Source: Sulfuricella sp035530375
Lineage (GTDB): Bacteria > Pseudomonadota > Gammaproteobacteria > Burkholderiales > Sulfuricellaceae
NCBI GenBank assembly: GCA_035530375.1
Contig: DATKUY010000038.1
Location: 43,172-107,171, forward strand
Direction: 5' to 3'
DNA length: 64,000 nt
Shown here in pieces: positions 41,966 through 50,473 of the stretch; the stretch's first letter is position 1; every line of letters starts with the position of its first letter. The position numbers and the translations under genes were made by a program. Under the pieces are notes generated by a model, which saw nothing but the letters and a program-made list of their open reading frames with translations, was not told the origin of the DNA and did not search any database.

Positions 41966-42487
41966 TCATTTCACGAGCCTTCCATTTTTCATCCGGAATC
42001 CGGCGGTTGCCAGCTTGCCCAGTCCCTGCCCACCATGAGCGTGACAGATGGCGCAGGCCAGCGCATCCGCCGCATCCGCCTGGGGGTCGCCCTCGAGATG
42101 CAGCAAGCGTTTGACCATCTCCTGCACCTGTTCCTTGGCGGCCTTGCCATGCCCGACCACCGCCTGCTTCACCTGCAGAGCGGTGTATTCAGCCACCGGC
42201 AAATCCCTCAGGATCGCCGCGCAAATCGCTGCGCCGCGTGCCTGCCCAAGCAATAACGTGGACTGCGGGTTGACGTTGACGAATACTTTCTCCACCGCCA
42301 CCTGCTCCGGGCTGTAGGTAGCGATCACTTCCGCCAGCCCTTCGACAATCACTTTCAGCCGCTGCGGCAATTCGCCGCTCGGCGTACGGATGCAGCCGCT
42401 GGCGACATAGGCCAGTTGCTGGCCGGTTTTTTCAATCAAGCCGAACCCGGTCACGCGCAAGCCGGGATCTATGCCGAGGATGCGGAT
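41966..42487 (-). CDS. ruvC: Holliday junction resolvase RuvC (non-canonical start)
   Basis: The frame matches RuvC: ILGIDPGLRVTGFG with the first catalytic aspartate, VEKVFVNVNPQSTLLLGQAR, VKQAVVGHGKAAKEQVQEMV and DAADALACAICH with the last acidic residues. No ATG, GTG or TTG occurs in frame between the preceding in-frame stop (42535) and a TTG (42460) located after the catalytic Asp. The best start is ATC at 42487: it aligns with the usual first residue, lies seven bases after GAGG, and yields 173 residues, exactly the usual length. ATA at 42493 is the alternative. It follows the yebC stop by two bases. Confidence 0.9.
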   Translation of the reverse strand: MRILGIDPGLRVTGFGLIEKTGQQLAYVASGCIRTPSGELPQRLKVIVEGLAEVIATYSPEQVAVEKVFVNVNPQSTLLLGQARGAAICAAILRDLPVAEYTALQVKQAVVGHGKAAKEQVQEMVKRLLHLEGDPQADAADALACAICHAHGGQGLGKLATAGFRMKNGRLVK

Positions 42488-42489
42488 CT

Positions 42490-43218
42490 CTATTCCTCGT
42501 CCATGACGGCGGTGGTGTAAACCTCCTGCACGTCATCGAGGCTCTCCAGGGCGTCGATCAACTTGTGCATTTTCGTTGCATCGTCGCCGGTGAGTTCGGT
42601 TTCGTTGGCCGGTTTCATGGTCACTTCGCCGAGCTCCGGCTGAAACCCGGCCTTGGTCAGCGCTTCCTTGACGGCGGCGAACCCATATGGATCGGTGGTC
42701 ACCTCGATGCTACCGTCGTCGTTCGTCACCACGTCCTCCGCACCGGCTTCCAGAGCCGCTTCCATCAGCTTGTCCTCGTCCGTGCCGGGGGCGAACAGCA
42801 TCTGCCCGCAATGCTTGAACAGGAACGCGACCGAGCCGTCGGTGCCGAGGTTGCCGCCATGCTTGGCGAAAGCATGACGCACGTCGGCCACGGTGCGGGT
42901 CTTGTTGTCGGTCAGGCAATCTACCATCACCGCCACGCCAGCCGGTCCGTAGCCCTCGTAGCGCAACTCCTCGTAATTCACGCCCTCGAGGTCGCCGGTG
43001 CCGCGCTTGATCGCACGCTCGACGTTATCCTTCGGCATATTGTTTTCAAACGCCTTGTCCACCGCCAGACGCAGGCGCGGATTGCACGATATATCGCCGC
43101 CGCCCATCTTGGCGGCTACGGTTATCTCCTTGATCAGACGAGTGAAAATCTTGCCGCGCTTGGCGTCCGTTGCGGCTTTCTTGTGCTTGATGTTAGCCCA
43201 CTTGCTATGACCTGCCAT
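42490..43218 (-). CDS. yebC: YebC/PmpR-family (TACO1-like) protein
   Basis: The 242-residue protein begins MAGHSKWANIKHKKAATDAK and keeps KIFTRLIKEITVAAKMGGGD, NNMPKDNVERAIKRGTG and NLGTDGSVAFLFKHCGQM, matching the family along its length. Members have been described as transcription regulators and, more recently, as factors easing ribosome stalling on proline runs. It sits directly before ruvC, the standard yebC-ruvCAB order. Confidence 0.97.
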   Translation of the reverse strand: MAGHSKWANIKHKKAATDAKRGKIFTRLIKEITVAAKMGGGDISCNPRLRLAVDKAFENNMPKDNVERAIKRGTGDLEGVNYEELRYEGYGPAGVAVMVDCLTDNKTRTVADVRHAFAKHGGNLGTDGSVAFLFKHCGQMLFAPGTDEDKLMEAALEAGAEDVVTNDDGSIEVTTDPYGFAAVKEALTKAGFQPELGEVTMKPANETELTGDDATKMHKLIDALESLDDVQEVYTTAVMDEE

Positions 43219-43282
43219 AACTTCCTCGGTATTCTTTGCAAAAGCTTGATATTAGCATTTCACCCCTCTCAGATAAAGGCGC

Positions 43283-44449
43283 TCAGCTTTCCTCGTAGCG
43301 GCGCGCATAGCCGGCCATTCCCATCAGGATTCGCACCATGCCGTAGCTCGCCCATGCCAGAAACCGGCTGTAAAGCGGCTGCTGACGCCAACGGTCGGGA
43401 GCGACCTGCTGCGCGCCCTCGCCGATCGCCTGCAGCAAGCTCGCCCTGAGCGCAGCGGCAAACCCGGCGTCGAGCGCCACGACGTTGGCTTCCAGCGCCA
43501 GCATCAGGCTGAACGGATCGATGTTGGAAGAACCCACGGTAGCCCAGCGCCCGTCAACAACCGCTACCTTGGCGTGCAGAAAACTCTTGTTGTAGCTGTA
43601 GATTTCGATGCCCGCATCCAGCAGCACGCCGTACAGGGCGCGCGAAGCATAATGCAGCAGAATGTACTCCACCCGCCCTTGCAGCAGCAGCACCACCCGC
43701 ACTCCACGCTCTGCGGCCTGGATCAGCGCCTGCCGGAAGCGCCTGCCGGGCAGGAAATAGGCGTTGGCGATGATGACCTCTTCCTTGGCCGAAGCGATGG
43801 CGTCAAGATAGGCGCTCTCGATGTCGCGCCGGTGGCGGAGATTGTCGCGTCTGACGAAGGCGGCCTCGATGCTGCCGCAAGGCGCCGGATGCAGGGGCCT
43901 GTTTTGTTTCCGACTGCGATAAAGGCGGATCTTCCGCCAAGCTGCCAGGGACCAGGTACGCTTCACCGCCTGGAGAATCCCCGCCAGCAACGGCCCTTCG
44001 ACAGCAACCGCATAGTCGAAACGCGGCGGAATCTGACCGGGCGTATCCATATCGTCGATCACGTTGATGCCGCCGACGAACGCGATACGCGCATCGATCA
44101 CCGCGATTTTGCGGTGCAATCGGCGCAGCCTGTGGCGTTTGAACCGCCAGGGAGAAACTTCGCGGCGATAAAGCAGGAGCTGCACGCCCGCCGCACACAA
44201 GTCTTCGACAAAATACTCCGGCAGCGTTCTCGAACCAAAGCCGTCAAGCAGCAGGTGCACGGTCACGCCCCGACTGGCCGCCCGTTTCAACGCCTCGCCG
44301 ATCAGTCTGCCGGTTTCGTCGTGCTCGTAAATATACGATTCCAGGAAAATTTCACGGTGCGCGCTGTCGATGGCGGCCCCCAGCGCCGGAAAATATTCAG
44401 CGCCGTTCTTGAGAAGGGTCAGGCGGTTGCCGGGGATCAGATCCATCAT
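43283..44449 (-). CDS. clsB: Phospholipase-D-family cardiolipin synthase (ClsB-like)
   Basis: The 388-residue protein has two HKD motifs, HRKIAVIDARIAFVGGINV and HAKVAVVDGRWATVGSSNID, the signature of PLD-type phospholipid synthases. No N-terminal membrane helices are visible, as in ClsB (YbhO), unlike ClsA. It overlaps the upstream EEP-family gene by four bases. That ybhP-clsB pairing matches the E. coli neighbourhood and supports ClsB: cardiolipin or phosphatidyl-alcohol transfer at the inner membrane. Confidence 0.9.
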   Translation of the reverse strand: MMDLIPGNRLTLLKNGAEYFPALGAAIDSAHREIFLESYIYEHDETGRLIGEALKRAASRGVTVHLLLDGFGSRTLPEYFVEDLCAAGVQLLLYRREVSPWRFKRHRLRRLHRKIAVIDARIAFVGGINVIDDMDTPGQIPPRFDYAVAVEGPLLAGILQAVKRTWSLAAWRKIRLYRSRKQNRPLHPAPCGSIEAAFVRRDNLRHRRDIESAYLDAIASAKEEVIIANAYFLPGRRFRQALIQAAERGVRVVLLLQGRVEYILLHYASRALYGVLLDAGIEIYSYNKSFLHAKVAVVDGRWATVGSSNIDPFSLMLALEANVVALDAGFAAALRASLLQAIGEGAQQVAPDRWRQQPLYSRFLAWASYGMVRILMGMAGYARRYEES

Positions 44450-45198
44450 GCCCTATGGACGGTGGCAGACAATGCGGCGTGGTCGGAAATTTTCGACCAC
44501 GGCCTGCCGCTATGCACTTCGGCGGCGGTCACGTGCAATCCCCGCACATAAATGCGGTCGAGCCGGAACATCGGCAGCGCCGCCGGGTAGCTGCAGGCGG
44601 GGCGGCCATTGGTCACCCCAAACGCCTCTTTCAGGTGCATCTGGCGGGCCAGCGTATCGCATGCCTCGTTGCGCCAATCGTTGAAATCGCCGGCGATGAT
44701 CAGCGGCGCGTGAGGCGGCACCAGCTTTTCGATCCTGTCGCGCAACGCCGACAACTGCATGCGGCGTCCGCGGGAAAACAGGCCGAAGTGGAGGCAGACG
44801 CAATGCAGGGTCTCGTCCCATCCCGGCATCCTCAATTCGCAGTGCAGCAAACCGCGCTGCTCGAAACGATGGGCGGACACATCGATATTTTCCCAACTGA
44901 CAATCGGAAAACGGCTCAGGATCGCATTGCCGTGATGCCCTTCGGGATAAACGGCATTCTTGCCGTAGGCGAAATCCTGCCAGATGGAATCGGCGAGGAA
45001 CTCGTATTGGGATGTGACCGGCCAGTTCAGATGTTGCCTTGCGTGAAGATCGTGAGCGCCCACTACCTCCTGCAGGAACACGATATCGGCATGGATGCCG
45101 CGCAACTGGTCGCGCAGGTCGTGCAGCACCATGCGCTGGTTGAACTGGGAGAACCCCTTGTGGATGTTATAGGTGACGACCCGGATCGGATGTGTCAT
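44446..45198 (-). CDS. ybhP: Endonuclease/exonuclease/phosphatase-family protein (YbhP-like)
   Basis: The 250-residue protein has the EEP-fold motifs VVTYNIHKGFSQF, IVFLQEVVGAHD, APLIIAGDFNDWRNE, RLDRIYVRGLHV and KISDHAALSATV, which give the Asn, Glu, Asp/Asn and His of the metal-dependent active site. No signal peptide is visible. The substrate may be a lipid phosphate or nucleic acid. Coupling to clsB suggests a role in phospholipid metabolism. Its ATG is 100 bases after nadA across a repeat-filled gap. Confidence 0.88.
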   Translation of the reverse strand: MTHPIRVVTYNIHKGFSQFNQRMVLHDLRDQLRGIHADIVFLQEVVGAHDLHARQHLNWPVTSQYEFLADSIWQDFAYGKNAVYPEGHHGNAILSRFPIVSWENIDVSAHRFEQRGLLHCELRMPGWDETLHCVCLHFGLFSRGRRMQLSALRDRIEKLVPPHAPLIIAGDFNDWRNEACDTLARQMHLKEAFGVTNGRPACSYPAALPMFRLDRIYVRGLHVTAAEVHSGRPWSKISDHAALSATVHRA

Positions 45199-45204
45199 TT
45201 TTTA

Positions 45205-45297
45205 TTCGTAAGGGGTAATGAGTGATGGGTAATGGGTAACGCCAAAAACAAAGCCTCCTCCGGTTTCTCATCACCCATCACTCTTGACTCATCACTT
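45205..45297. repeat. GGGTAATG-type intergenic repeat, copy 2 (nadA-ybhP)
   Basis: AGGGGTAATGAGTGATGGGT and AATGGGTAACG on the left are answered by TCTCATCACCCATCACTCTT and GACTCATCAC on the right, an imperfect inverted repeat. It uses the same words as copy 1 at 41876-41962. It lies between two minus-strand genes with no terminator visible. Confidence 0.6.
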
Positions 45298-45298
45298 T

Positions 45299-46414
45299 TC
45301 AAGAAGCATCCAGCATGCGCTGCAATGCCACCCGCGCCAATTCGGCCTCTTCGACCGGTACTTTGATCTGGTTCACCACATGGCCGGCAACCAGATTCTC
45401 CAGGCACCAGGCCAGATGCTGCGGATCGATGCGCGCCATGGTCGAGCACATGCACACGGTGGAGGCCATGAACTGGACGATCTTGCCCTGAGCCTTGAGC
45501 TGCTCCGCCAGGCGGTTCACCAGATTCAGCTCGGTGCCCACCAGCCAGCGCGTACCGGGCTCGGCCTCGGTGATGGTCTTGATGATGTATTCAGTGGAGC
45601 CGACGAAGTCCGACAGTTCGCATACTTCGAAGCTGCATTCCGGGTGGGAGATCACGAATCCATCCGGGTGCTCCTGGCGGAAGCGCTGGATGTGCGACGG
45701 CTGGAACATCATGTGCACCGAGCACAGGCCATTCCACAGGATGATCCGGGCTTTCCTTATCTGCTCGGGAGTCAGGCCGCCGAGCGGCTGATCCCAGTCC
45801 CACAACACCATTTCATCGAGCGGGATGCCCATCTTGTGGCCGCTCCAGCGCCCCAGATGCTGGTCGGGAAAGAACAGCACCTTGTCGCGCCGGGCGAATG
45901 ACCATTCGAGAATTTTAGGGGCGTTGCTGGAAGTGCAGACGATGCCGCCGTGCTCGCCGCAGAAAGCTTTCAGGTCGGCGGCCGAATTGATGTAGGTGAC
46001 CGGAGTAAAAGTTGCATCGGGGTCGCACACCGCTTTCAGTTCGCGCCAGGCCCGCTCGACTCGCGCCAGCGTCGCCATGTCCGCCATCGAACAGCCCGCC
46101 GACAAGTCCGGCAGGATCGAGATTTGCTCGGGACGCGACAGGATATCCGCCACCTCGGCCATGAAGTGAACACCGCAGAACACGATGTAATCCGCTTCCG
46201 AGTTGGCGGCGAGGCGCGACAGCTTGAGCGAGTCGCCGGTGAAATCGGCGTGCTGGAACACGTCGGAGCGCTGGTAATGGTGGCCCAGTATCACCAGTCG
46301 CTTGCCGAGCTTTTCCCTGGCAGCCCGGATGCGCGGCTGGCATACCTCGTCCGGCAACGACTGAAAATCGGAAAAAGGCAATGCGGCGGAAGGCGGAATG
46401 TCTTTCAAATCCAT
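45299..46414 (-). CDS. nadA: Quinolinate synthase A
   Basis: The 371-residue protein has ILGHHYQRSDVFQHADFTGD, IVFCGVHFMAEVADIL, LPDLSAGCSMADMA and YINSAADLKAFCGEHGGIVC. The cysteines of the [4Fe-4S] cluster lie in FCGVHF/AGCSM-, FSGEHGGIVC- and MCSTMARID-type segments. It condenses iminoaspartate with dihydroxyacetone phosphate to quinolinate for NAD synthesis and is oxygen-sensitive. It starts 13 bases after thrH. No nadB or nadC is in the window. Confidence 0.96.
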   Translation of the reverse strand: MDLKDIPPSAALPFSDFQSLPDEVCQPRIRAAREKLGKRLVILGHHYQRSDVFQHADFTGDSLKLSRLAANSEADYIVFCGVHFMAEVADILSRPEQISILPDLSAGCSMADMATLARVERAWRELKAVCDPDATFTPVTYINSAADLKAFCGEHGGIVCTSSNAPKILEWSFARRDKVLFFPDQHLGRWSGHKMGIPLDEMVLWDWDQPLGGLTPEQIRKARIILWNGLCSVHMMFQPSHIQRFRQEHPDGFVISHPECSFEVCELSDFVGSTEYIIKTITEAEPGTRWLVGTELNLVNRLAEQLKAQGKIVQFMASTVCMCSTMARIDPQHLAWCLENLVAGHVVNQIKVPVEEAELARVALQRMLDAS

Positions 46415-46427
46415 GGTTCGCGTTTCT

Positions 46428-47042
46428 TTATTCGCCGATGCGGGCGCTGGCTTCGAGGATCGCCGCTTTGAGCGCCTCGTAATCCTTCGTCACGGGGAAC
46501 TGGGGAAACTCCCGCACCACGTTTTCCGGCGGACGGAACAGGATGCCGGCATGCGCTTCGGCCAGCATCGCGGTGTCGTTGTAGGAGTCGCCCGCAGCGA
46601 TCGTCCTGAAATTAAGCGCCTTGAACGCCTTCACCGATTCCCGCTTCTGCTCCGGCATGCGCAGATGGTAATTCACCAGCATACCCTCGGCATCGGCCTC
46701 CATGCGGTGGCAGAACAAGGTGGGCCAGCCCAGTTGCTTCATCAACGGCATGGCGAATTCGTAGAAAGTGTCGGACAGGATCACCACCTGGAAGCGGTTG
46801 CGCAGCCAGTCGAGACACTCGCGCGCGCCCGGCATCGGCTCCAGGCCGGCAATCACCTCCTGGATGTCGGGCAAACCGAGCTTCTTCTCGGCCAGGATGC
46901 CGAGGCGGTACTTCATCAGCTTGTCGTAATCGGGCTCGTCGCGGGTAGTGAGGCGCAACTCGGGGATGCCGGTGCGTTCGGCAAAGGCGATCCATATCTC
47001 GGGAACCAATACGCCTTCAAGATCTAGGCAAACGATTTGCAT
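46428..47042 (-). CDS. thrH: Bifunctional phosphoserine phosphatase / homoserine phosphotransferase ThrH
   Basis: The 204-residue protein starts MQIVCLDLEGVLVPEIWIAF, a HAD-superfamily DxE variant (Asp7, Glu9) typical of ThrH; ordinary SerB enzymes have DxD. Later motifs are VVILSDTFYEF, HLRMPEQKRESVKAF (Lys) and IAAGDSYNDTAML. ThrH moves phosphate from phosphoserine to homoserine. The ATG at 47042 gives the family length of about 205; an in-frame ATG 15 bases upstream is less likely. It lies between nudB and nadA. Confidence 0.92.
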   Translation of the reverse strand: MQIVCLDLEGVLVPEIWIAFAERTGIPELRLTTRDEPDYDKLMKYRLGILAEKKLGLPDIQEVIAGLEPMPGARECLDWLRNRFQVVILSDTFYEFAMPLMKQLGWPTLFCHRMEADAEGMLVNYHLRMPEQKRESVKAFKALNFRTIAAGDSYNDTAMLAEAHAGILFRPPENVVREFPQFPVTKDYEALKAAILEASARIGE

Positions 47043-47087
47043 GGGCAGGAAATCCATTCATGTTGAGGGGAAAACCCCGACATTTTA

Positions 47088-47570
47088 TCACTTTCTCATT
47101 GCGGGATTGGCCTGGTGCTGCAAGATCCGGGAATCCGGACCGGGGCACAAACGCTCGATCGCCGCCGCATTGGTCCAGGAAAAAACTTTTTTTGCCGCTT
47201 CCTCATGCGCCATCCACATGAAATTCAGATGCTCGCGCGGCTCCAGTTCGACCGCCACGGGCTGCGGCAGTTCCAGCCCGAACACATGCTCGACATTATG
47301 CGTCACGCCGGGCGCATAGCGGTAGCGCCATTCGGCGAAAATCTCGAAGTCGAACTGCAAGTCCCAGTCGATAAGCGTGTACTTCTCCGCATCCAGGCCG
47401 GTTTCCTCGCGCACTTCGCGCACTGCGGTCTGGCGCAAACTTTCGCCCGGCTCGCTGCTGCCCGTCACCGACTGCCAGTAACCGGGATGATCGGCGCGCT
47501 CCAGCAGCAGCACCTGCCGATCAGGGGTGTAAATCACCACCAGGATGGATATGGGAATTTTATAAGACAT
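47088..47570 (-). CDS. nudB: Dihydroneopterin triphosphate diphosphatase (NudB-like Nudix hydrolase)
   Basis: The ATG at 47570 gives 160 residues. The Nudix box is GSSEPGESLRQTAVREVREE plus TGL, and the N-terminal SYKIPISILVVIYTPDRQVL and WQSVTGSSEPGE match NudB. The enzyme removes pyrophosphate from dihydroneopterin triphosphate in folate synthesis. The match is full length, but Nudix proteins are hard to separate by eye, so another nucleotide substrate remains possible. It is commonly linked to aspS in gammaproteobacteria; here aspS is 5 kb away. Confidence 0.87.
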   Translation of the reverse strand: MSYKIPISILVVIYTPDRQVLLLERADHPGYWQSVTGSSEPGESLRQTAVREVREETGLDAEKYTLIDWDLQFDFEIFAEWRYRYAPGVTHNVEHVFGLELPQPVAVELEPREHLNFMWMAHEEAAKKVFSWTNAAAIERLCPGPDSRILQHQANPAMRK

Positions 47571-47785
47571 GCCGTATTGTTTCAGTTCCCCATCGCCCAG
47601 ACAAGCGGCACCCGTGATGTTCAGCGCGAGATGTATCATCAGGATCGGACTTTTCACCGCAGCAACCCTGTTGAATACAAGACGAGCAGGAACCGTATCC
47701 CAAAAACCCCGGCCTAGCTAAAAATTTATTTTTTCTATATGATTTCCATGACTTATACATTCTTCCATTGAATATCGGTTTCACC

Positions 47786-48571
47786 ATGCCATCTACCGAA
47801 TCGTTCCATGAACGCACTCATGCCCTGTGGGACGAACTCGCCGATTTCGAGGCTTCGCAGGCCGATGAGGCACTTCATCACCTGATGAAACGATTGTGCG
47901 AGTTGGTCGGCGCCCAAAATGCCTGCTGGGTGGGTGCAGTGCGTTTATCAGGCGATTTTTCCGGCGATCCGGTGAAGGGCTGGCGGCCACGCGTCGTCCG
48001 CTTCCTGCACCCCTCGCCATTACTGGATGAAGGTGTGCGGGAACAGATGGCGAAGCTGGAACAAGGGGTCGCGGATATAACCACCATCCGCAATGCGGAG
48101 GGAGCGGGTATTTTTCGCGCTAACCGGTTGCGGGATATAGTCGCTCCCGAGTGGTTTGAGACTCCATATTATCAGGCTTATTACCGCGACCTAGGCAAGG
48201 CGGATGCCATCTGGGTCTCTTTCCCAATAAACGAGGATGCGGAATCCTTGTTCGGTATCTATAGCACTCTGGATCGCCCACCATTTACCGAGGCCGAACG
48301 AGATATCAGCGCCTACACCCTGCGGGGTATCAAGTGGTTCCATCGCCAGATCATGCTCTCCCACTGTCTGCTGGTGGCCGGGTCGCCCCTGACTCCGGTA
48401 GAACGGCAGGTATTGCACGGGCTGCTGTCCGGGCTGACCGAAAAGGAAATCGCGATAGCCCAGAATCAGAGCTACCACACCACCCACGAATACGTCAGCG
48501 CCATATACCGCAAGTTCGGCGTAAACAACCGCGCAACGCTGATGGCACTATGGCTCGGCAAAGCCTCCTGA
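47786..48571 (+). CDS. LuxR-type transcriptional regulator
   Basis: The ATG at 47786 gives 261 residues; an in-frame TTG at 47768 is the alternative. The C-terminal 65 residues are a LuxR/GerE helix-turn-helix (LTPVERQVLHGLLSGLTEKE, YHTTHEYVSAIYRKFGVNNR). The N-terminal 190 residues (WDELADFEASQADEALHHLM, WFETPYYQAYYRDLGKADAI) do not look like an acyl-homoserine-lactone domain; a PAS/GAF-like fold is a guess. A dyad site CCCCCT-N4-AGGGGG follows its stop codon, in front of the inverse autotransporter gene, so it may control that gene. No receiver domain is present. Confidence 0.85.
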   Translation: MPSTESFHERTHALWDELADFEASQADEALHHLMKRLCELVGAQNACWVGAVRLSGDFSGDPVKGWRPRVVRFLHPSPLLDEGVREQMAKLEQGVADITTIRNAEGAGIFRANRLRDIVAPEWFETPYYQAYYRDLGKADAIWVSFPINEDAESLFGIYSTLDRPPFTEAERDISAYTLRGIKWFHRQIMLSHCLLVAGSPLTPVERQVLHGLLSGLTEKEIAIAQNQSYHTTHEYVSAIYRKFGVNNRATLMALWLGKAS

Positions 48572-48577
48572 CCTTTT

Positions 48578-48593
48578 CCCCCTGATTAGGGGG
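48578..48593. promoter_or_regulatory. Dyad-symmetric candidate operator between LuxR gene and inverse autotransporter
   Basis: CCCCCT, GATT and AGGGGG form a perfect 6-base dyad located seven bases after the regulator's stop codon and 90 bases before the next ATG. LuxR/NarL-type proteins bind inverted repeats of this size. A second hairpin (TCTCGGG at 48636, CCCGAGA to 48654) lies further down the leader. Confidence 0.45.
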
Positions 48594-48682
48594 TACAACA
48601 AAAACAAACACATAGGCATAATTGATAATTCTCAATCTCGGGGTATTCCCGAGAAACAACCGATTTGTTCAGGAGCAGGGCT

Positions 48683-50320
48683 ATGGCAGGAATCAGGGAT
48701 TGGCGCATCGTCGGGCTGTGCGGGCTGGCGGTATTCTCTTTTGGCGCAATGGCTCAGGAGCTGCCGCCCGGCGACACCGGCCCCAAATGGGGTCCGCACA
48801 TCGATGCCGAGGCCAAGCTCGGCAACAAGCGCAATCTCGGCGAAGCCGACCTGTTCCTGCCGATCTCCCAGGATAACCGCACCCTGGTCTTCGCCAACCT
48901 GCGCGGACGTTTCGACGACAACGCCAGCCGCGAAGGCAACTTCGGCCTCGGCGTGCGCCGCATGCGGCAGGATGGCTGGAACCTGGGCGCCTACGGCTAT
49001 TTCGACCGCCGCCGTAGCGACACGGGCAATTTCTTCAACCAGGGTACGCTGGGCGTCGAGGCGCTGGGGCGCGATCTGGATTTCCGCGCCAACGGCTATG
49101 TGCCCATCGGCACGCGGGTGCGTGATCTTGGCGAAACCAGCAGCGCCGCACTGTCTGGCGCTTCGGTCCAGCTCACCACTACCGACCGGGAGGAACGCGC
49201 CCTCAAAGGGTTCGACGCCGAGGCTGGCTGGCGTTTACCGTTGTTCGACCCCGAAGCTCGCCGCCAGTTTCGCCTTTTTCTCGGCGGTTACCGCTTCAGC
49301 GACGATGTGCTGACGGTAGAGGGGCCGCGCGTTCGCGCCGAACTGACGATGGAAGAACTACCCTGGCTCGGCAAGGGCGCGGGGCTATTCTTGGGTGCCG
49401 AGGCCCAACACGACAATACGCGGGGCGGCCAGTCTTTCCTTTCCCTACGCTTGCGCATCCCCCTCGGCAAGGAAAGCGCGCGCCCCAGCACGCTCAACGC
49501 TCAGGAACGCCGCATGGCCGCGCCGGTAATGCGCGACGTAGATATCGTGACCCAGAGCCGAGTCGCCTCGATGCTAGTGGAAACCGCCACCCAAACGGCA
49601 GGCGGCAGCGCGATCACGGTGCTGGATAGCGCCACCACCGCCGGCGCAGCGCTCCCCGGCGCAGTGACCGCCGCCGGAGCCAACAGCACGGTAATCCTCT
49701 CCGGCACCTTCAACACCACTGCAACCACCACGCTTCAGGCCGGACAAACCGTGATGGGAGGTGGCTCGCTCACCGTGAAAAGCGCCTCGGGGCGCACCGC
49801 CGCCTTGAGCCTGCCCAGCGCCACCGTTGCCGGCGGCATAGGCGGCGGCGTGAACTCTTCGACCTTCGCGTTGGCCAACAACAGCACGTTGACCGGCCTG
49901 ACGATCTCCAACTCTGGAAACGCGGGTGCCGGAATTGCCGCCATCTACGTCAACGGCATCAGCGGCGTGACCCTTTCCAACAACACCATCACTGGTACGG
50001 AGAGCGGCGCCAACACGGGCATAGGGGTAGCCCTGAACAACGCCAGCAACATCACGATCAGCGGCAACAACATCAGCGCCAGCGCCGGCGCCACCGCGGA
50101 AGCCCTCGTCATGATCGACAGCACCGCGACGATAACAGGGAACACGCTGAGTGCCAGCCACGGCGCGAACAACTACTACGCCTTCTTCAACACTGGCGGC
50201 GGAAACACGACATTGACGTCCTCGACCGGCAACGTCCACAGCAACGGAACCTGCCAGAACTTCGCCGCCGGCCATATCACCGGCAGCCTATCCTTTACCG
50301 ACTTGAGCACCTGCCCATAA
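48683..50320 (+). CDS. Inverse autotransporter (intimin/invasin-type barrel) with beta-helix passenger
   Basis: The ATG at 48683 gives 545 residues; AGGAGCAGG precedes it. A signal peptide ends GAMAQE. Residues about 30-270 are the inverse-autotransporter beta-barrel (WGPHIDAEAKLGNKRNLGEA, RTLVFANLRGRFDDNASREG, LGAYGYFDRRRSDTGNFFNQ). After a linker, residues about 300-545 form a right-handed beta-helix with repeated ISGVTLSNNTITG, NASNITISGNNIS and STATITGNTLS units. Two late cysteines flank LSFTD. Known intimins carry Ig-like passengers instead. It likely acts as a surface adhesin or binding protein. The LuxR-type regulator sits just upstream. Confidence 0.87.
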   Translation: MAGIRDWRIVGLCGLAVFSFGAMAQELPPGDTGPKWGPHIDAEAKLGNKRNLGEADLFLPISQDNRTLVFANLRGRFDDNASREGNFGLGVRRMRQDGWNLGAYGYFDRRRSDTGNFFNQGTLGVEALGRDLDFRANGYVPIGTRVRDLGETSSAALSGASVQLTTTDREERALKGFDAEAGWRLPLFDPEARRQFRLFLGGYRFSDDVLTVEGPRVRAELTMEELPWLGKGAGLFLGAEAQHDNTRGGQSFLSLRLRIPLGKESARPSTLNAQERRMAAPVMRDVDIVTQSRVASMLVETATQTAGGSAITVLDSATTAGAALPGAVTAAGANSTVILSGTFNTTATTTLQAGQTVMGGGSLTVKSASGRTAALSLPSATVAGGIGGGVNSSTFALANNSTLTGLTISNSGNAGAGIAAIYVNGISGVTLSNNTITGTESGANTGIGVALNNASNITISGNNISASAGATAEALVMIDSTATITGNTLSASHGANNYYAFFNTGGGNTTLTSSTGNVHSNGTCQNFAAGHITGSLSFTDLSTCP

Positions 50321-50424
50321 GCGCTTCCTCCGCCCGCTTGCAGGCGGATTCATGAAACAGCAGACACGGAATCACCCCTGCCCTCCGGGCAAGGCGTCCG
50401 CTGACCGCAGGAAAAACGGGCAAA

Positions 50425-50452
50425 AAAAGGGCGGCCTCTTAGCCGCCCTTTT
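50425..50452. terminator. Bidirectional terminator between inverse autotransporter and aspS
   Basis: AAAAGGGCGGC, loop CTCTTA and GCCGCCCTTTT form an 11-bp perfect stem with T-runs on both strands. It separates convergent genes. Confidence 0.92.
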
Positions 50453-50473
50453 CCTTGTGCGAACCAGCAAAGA

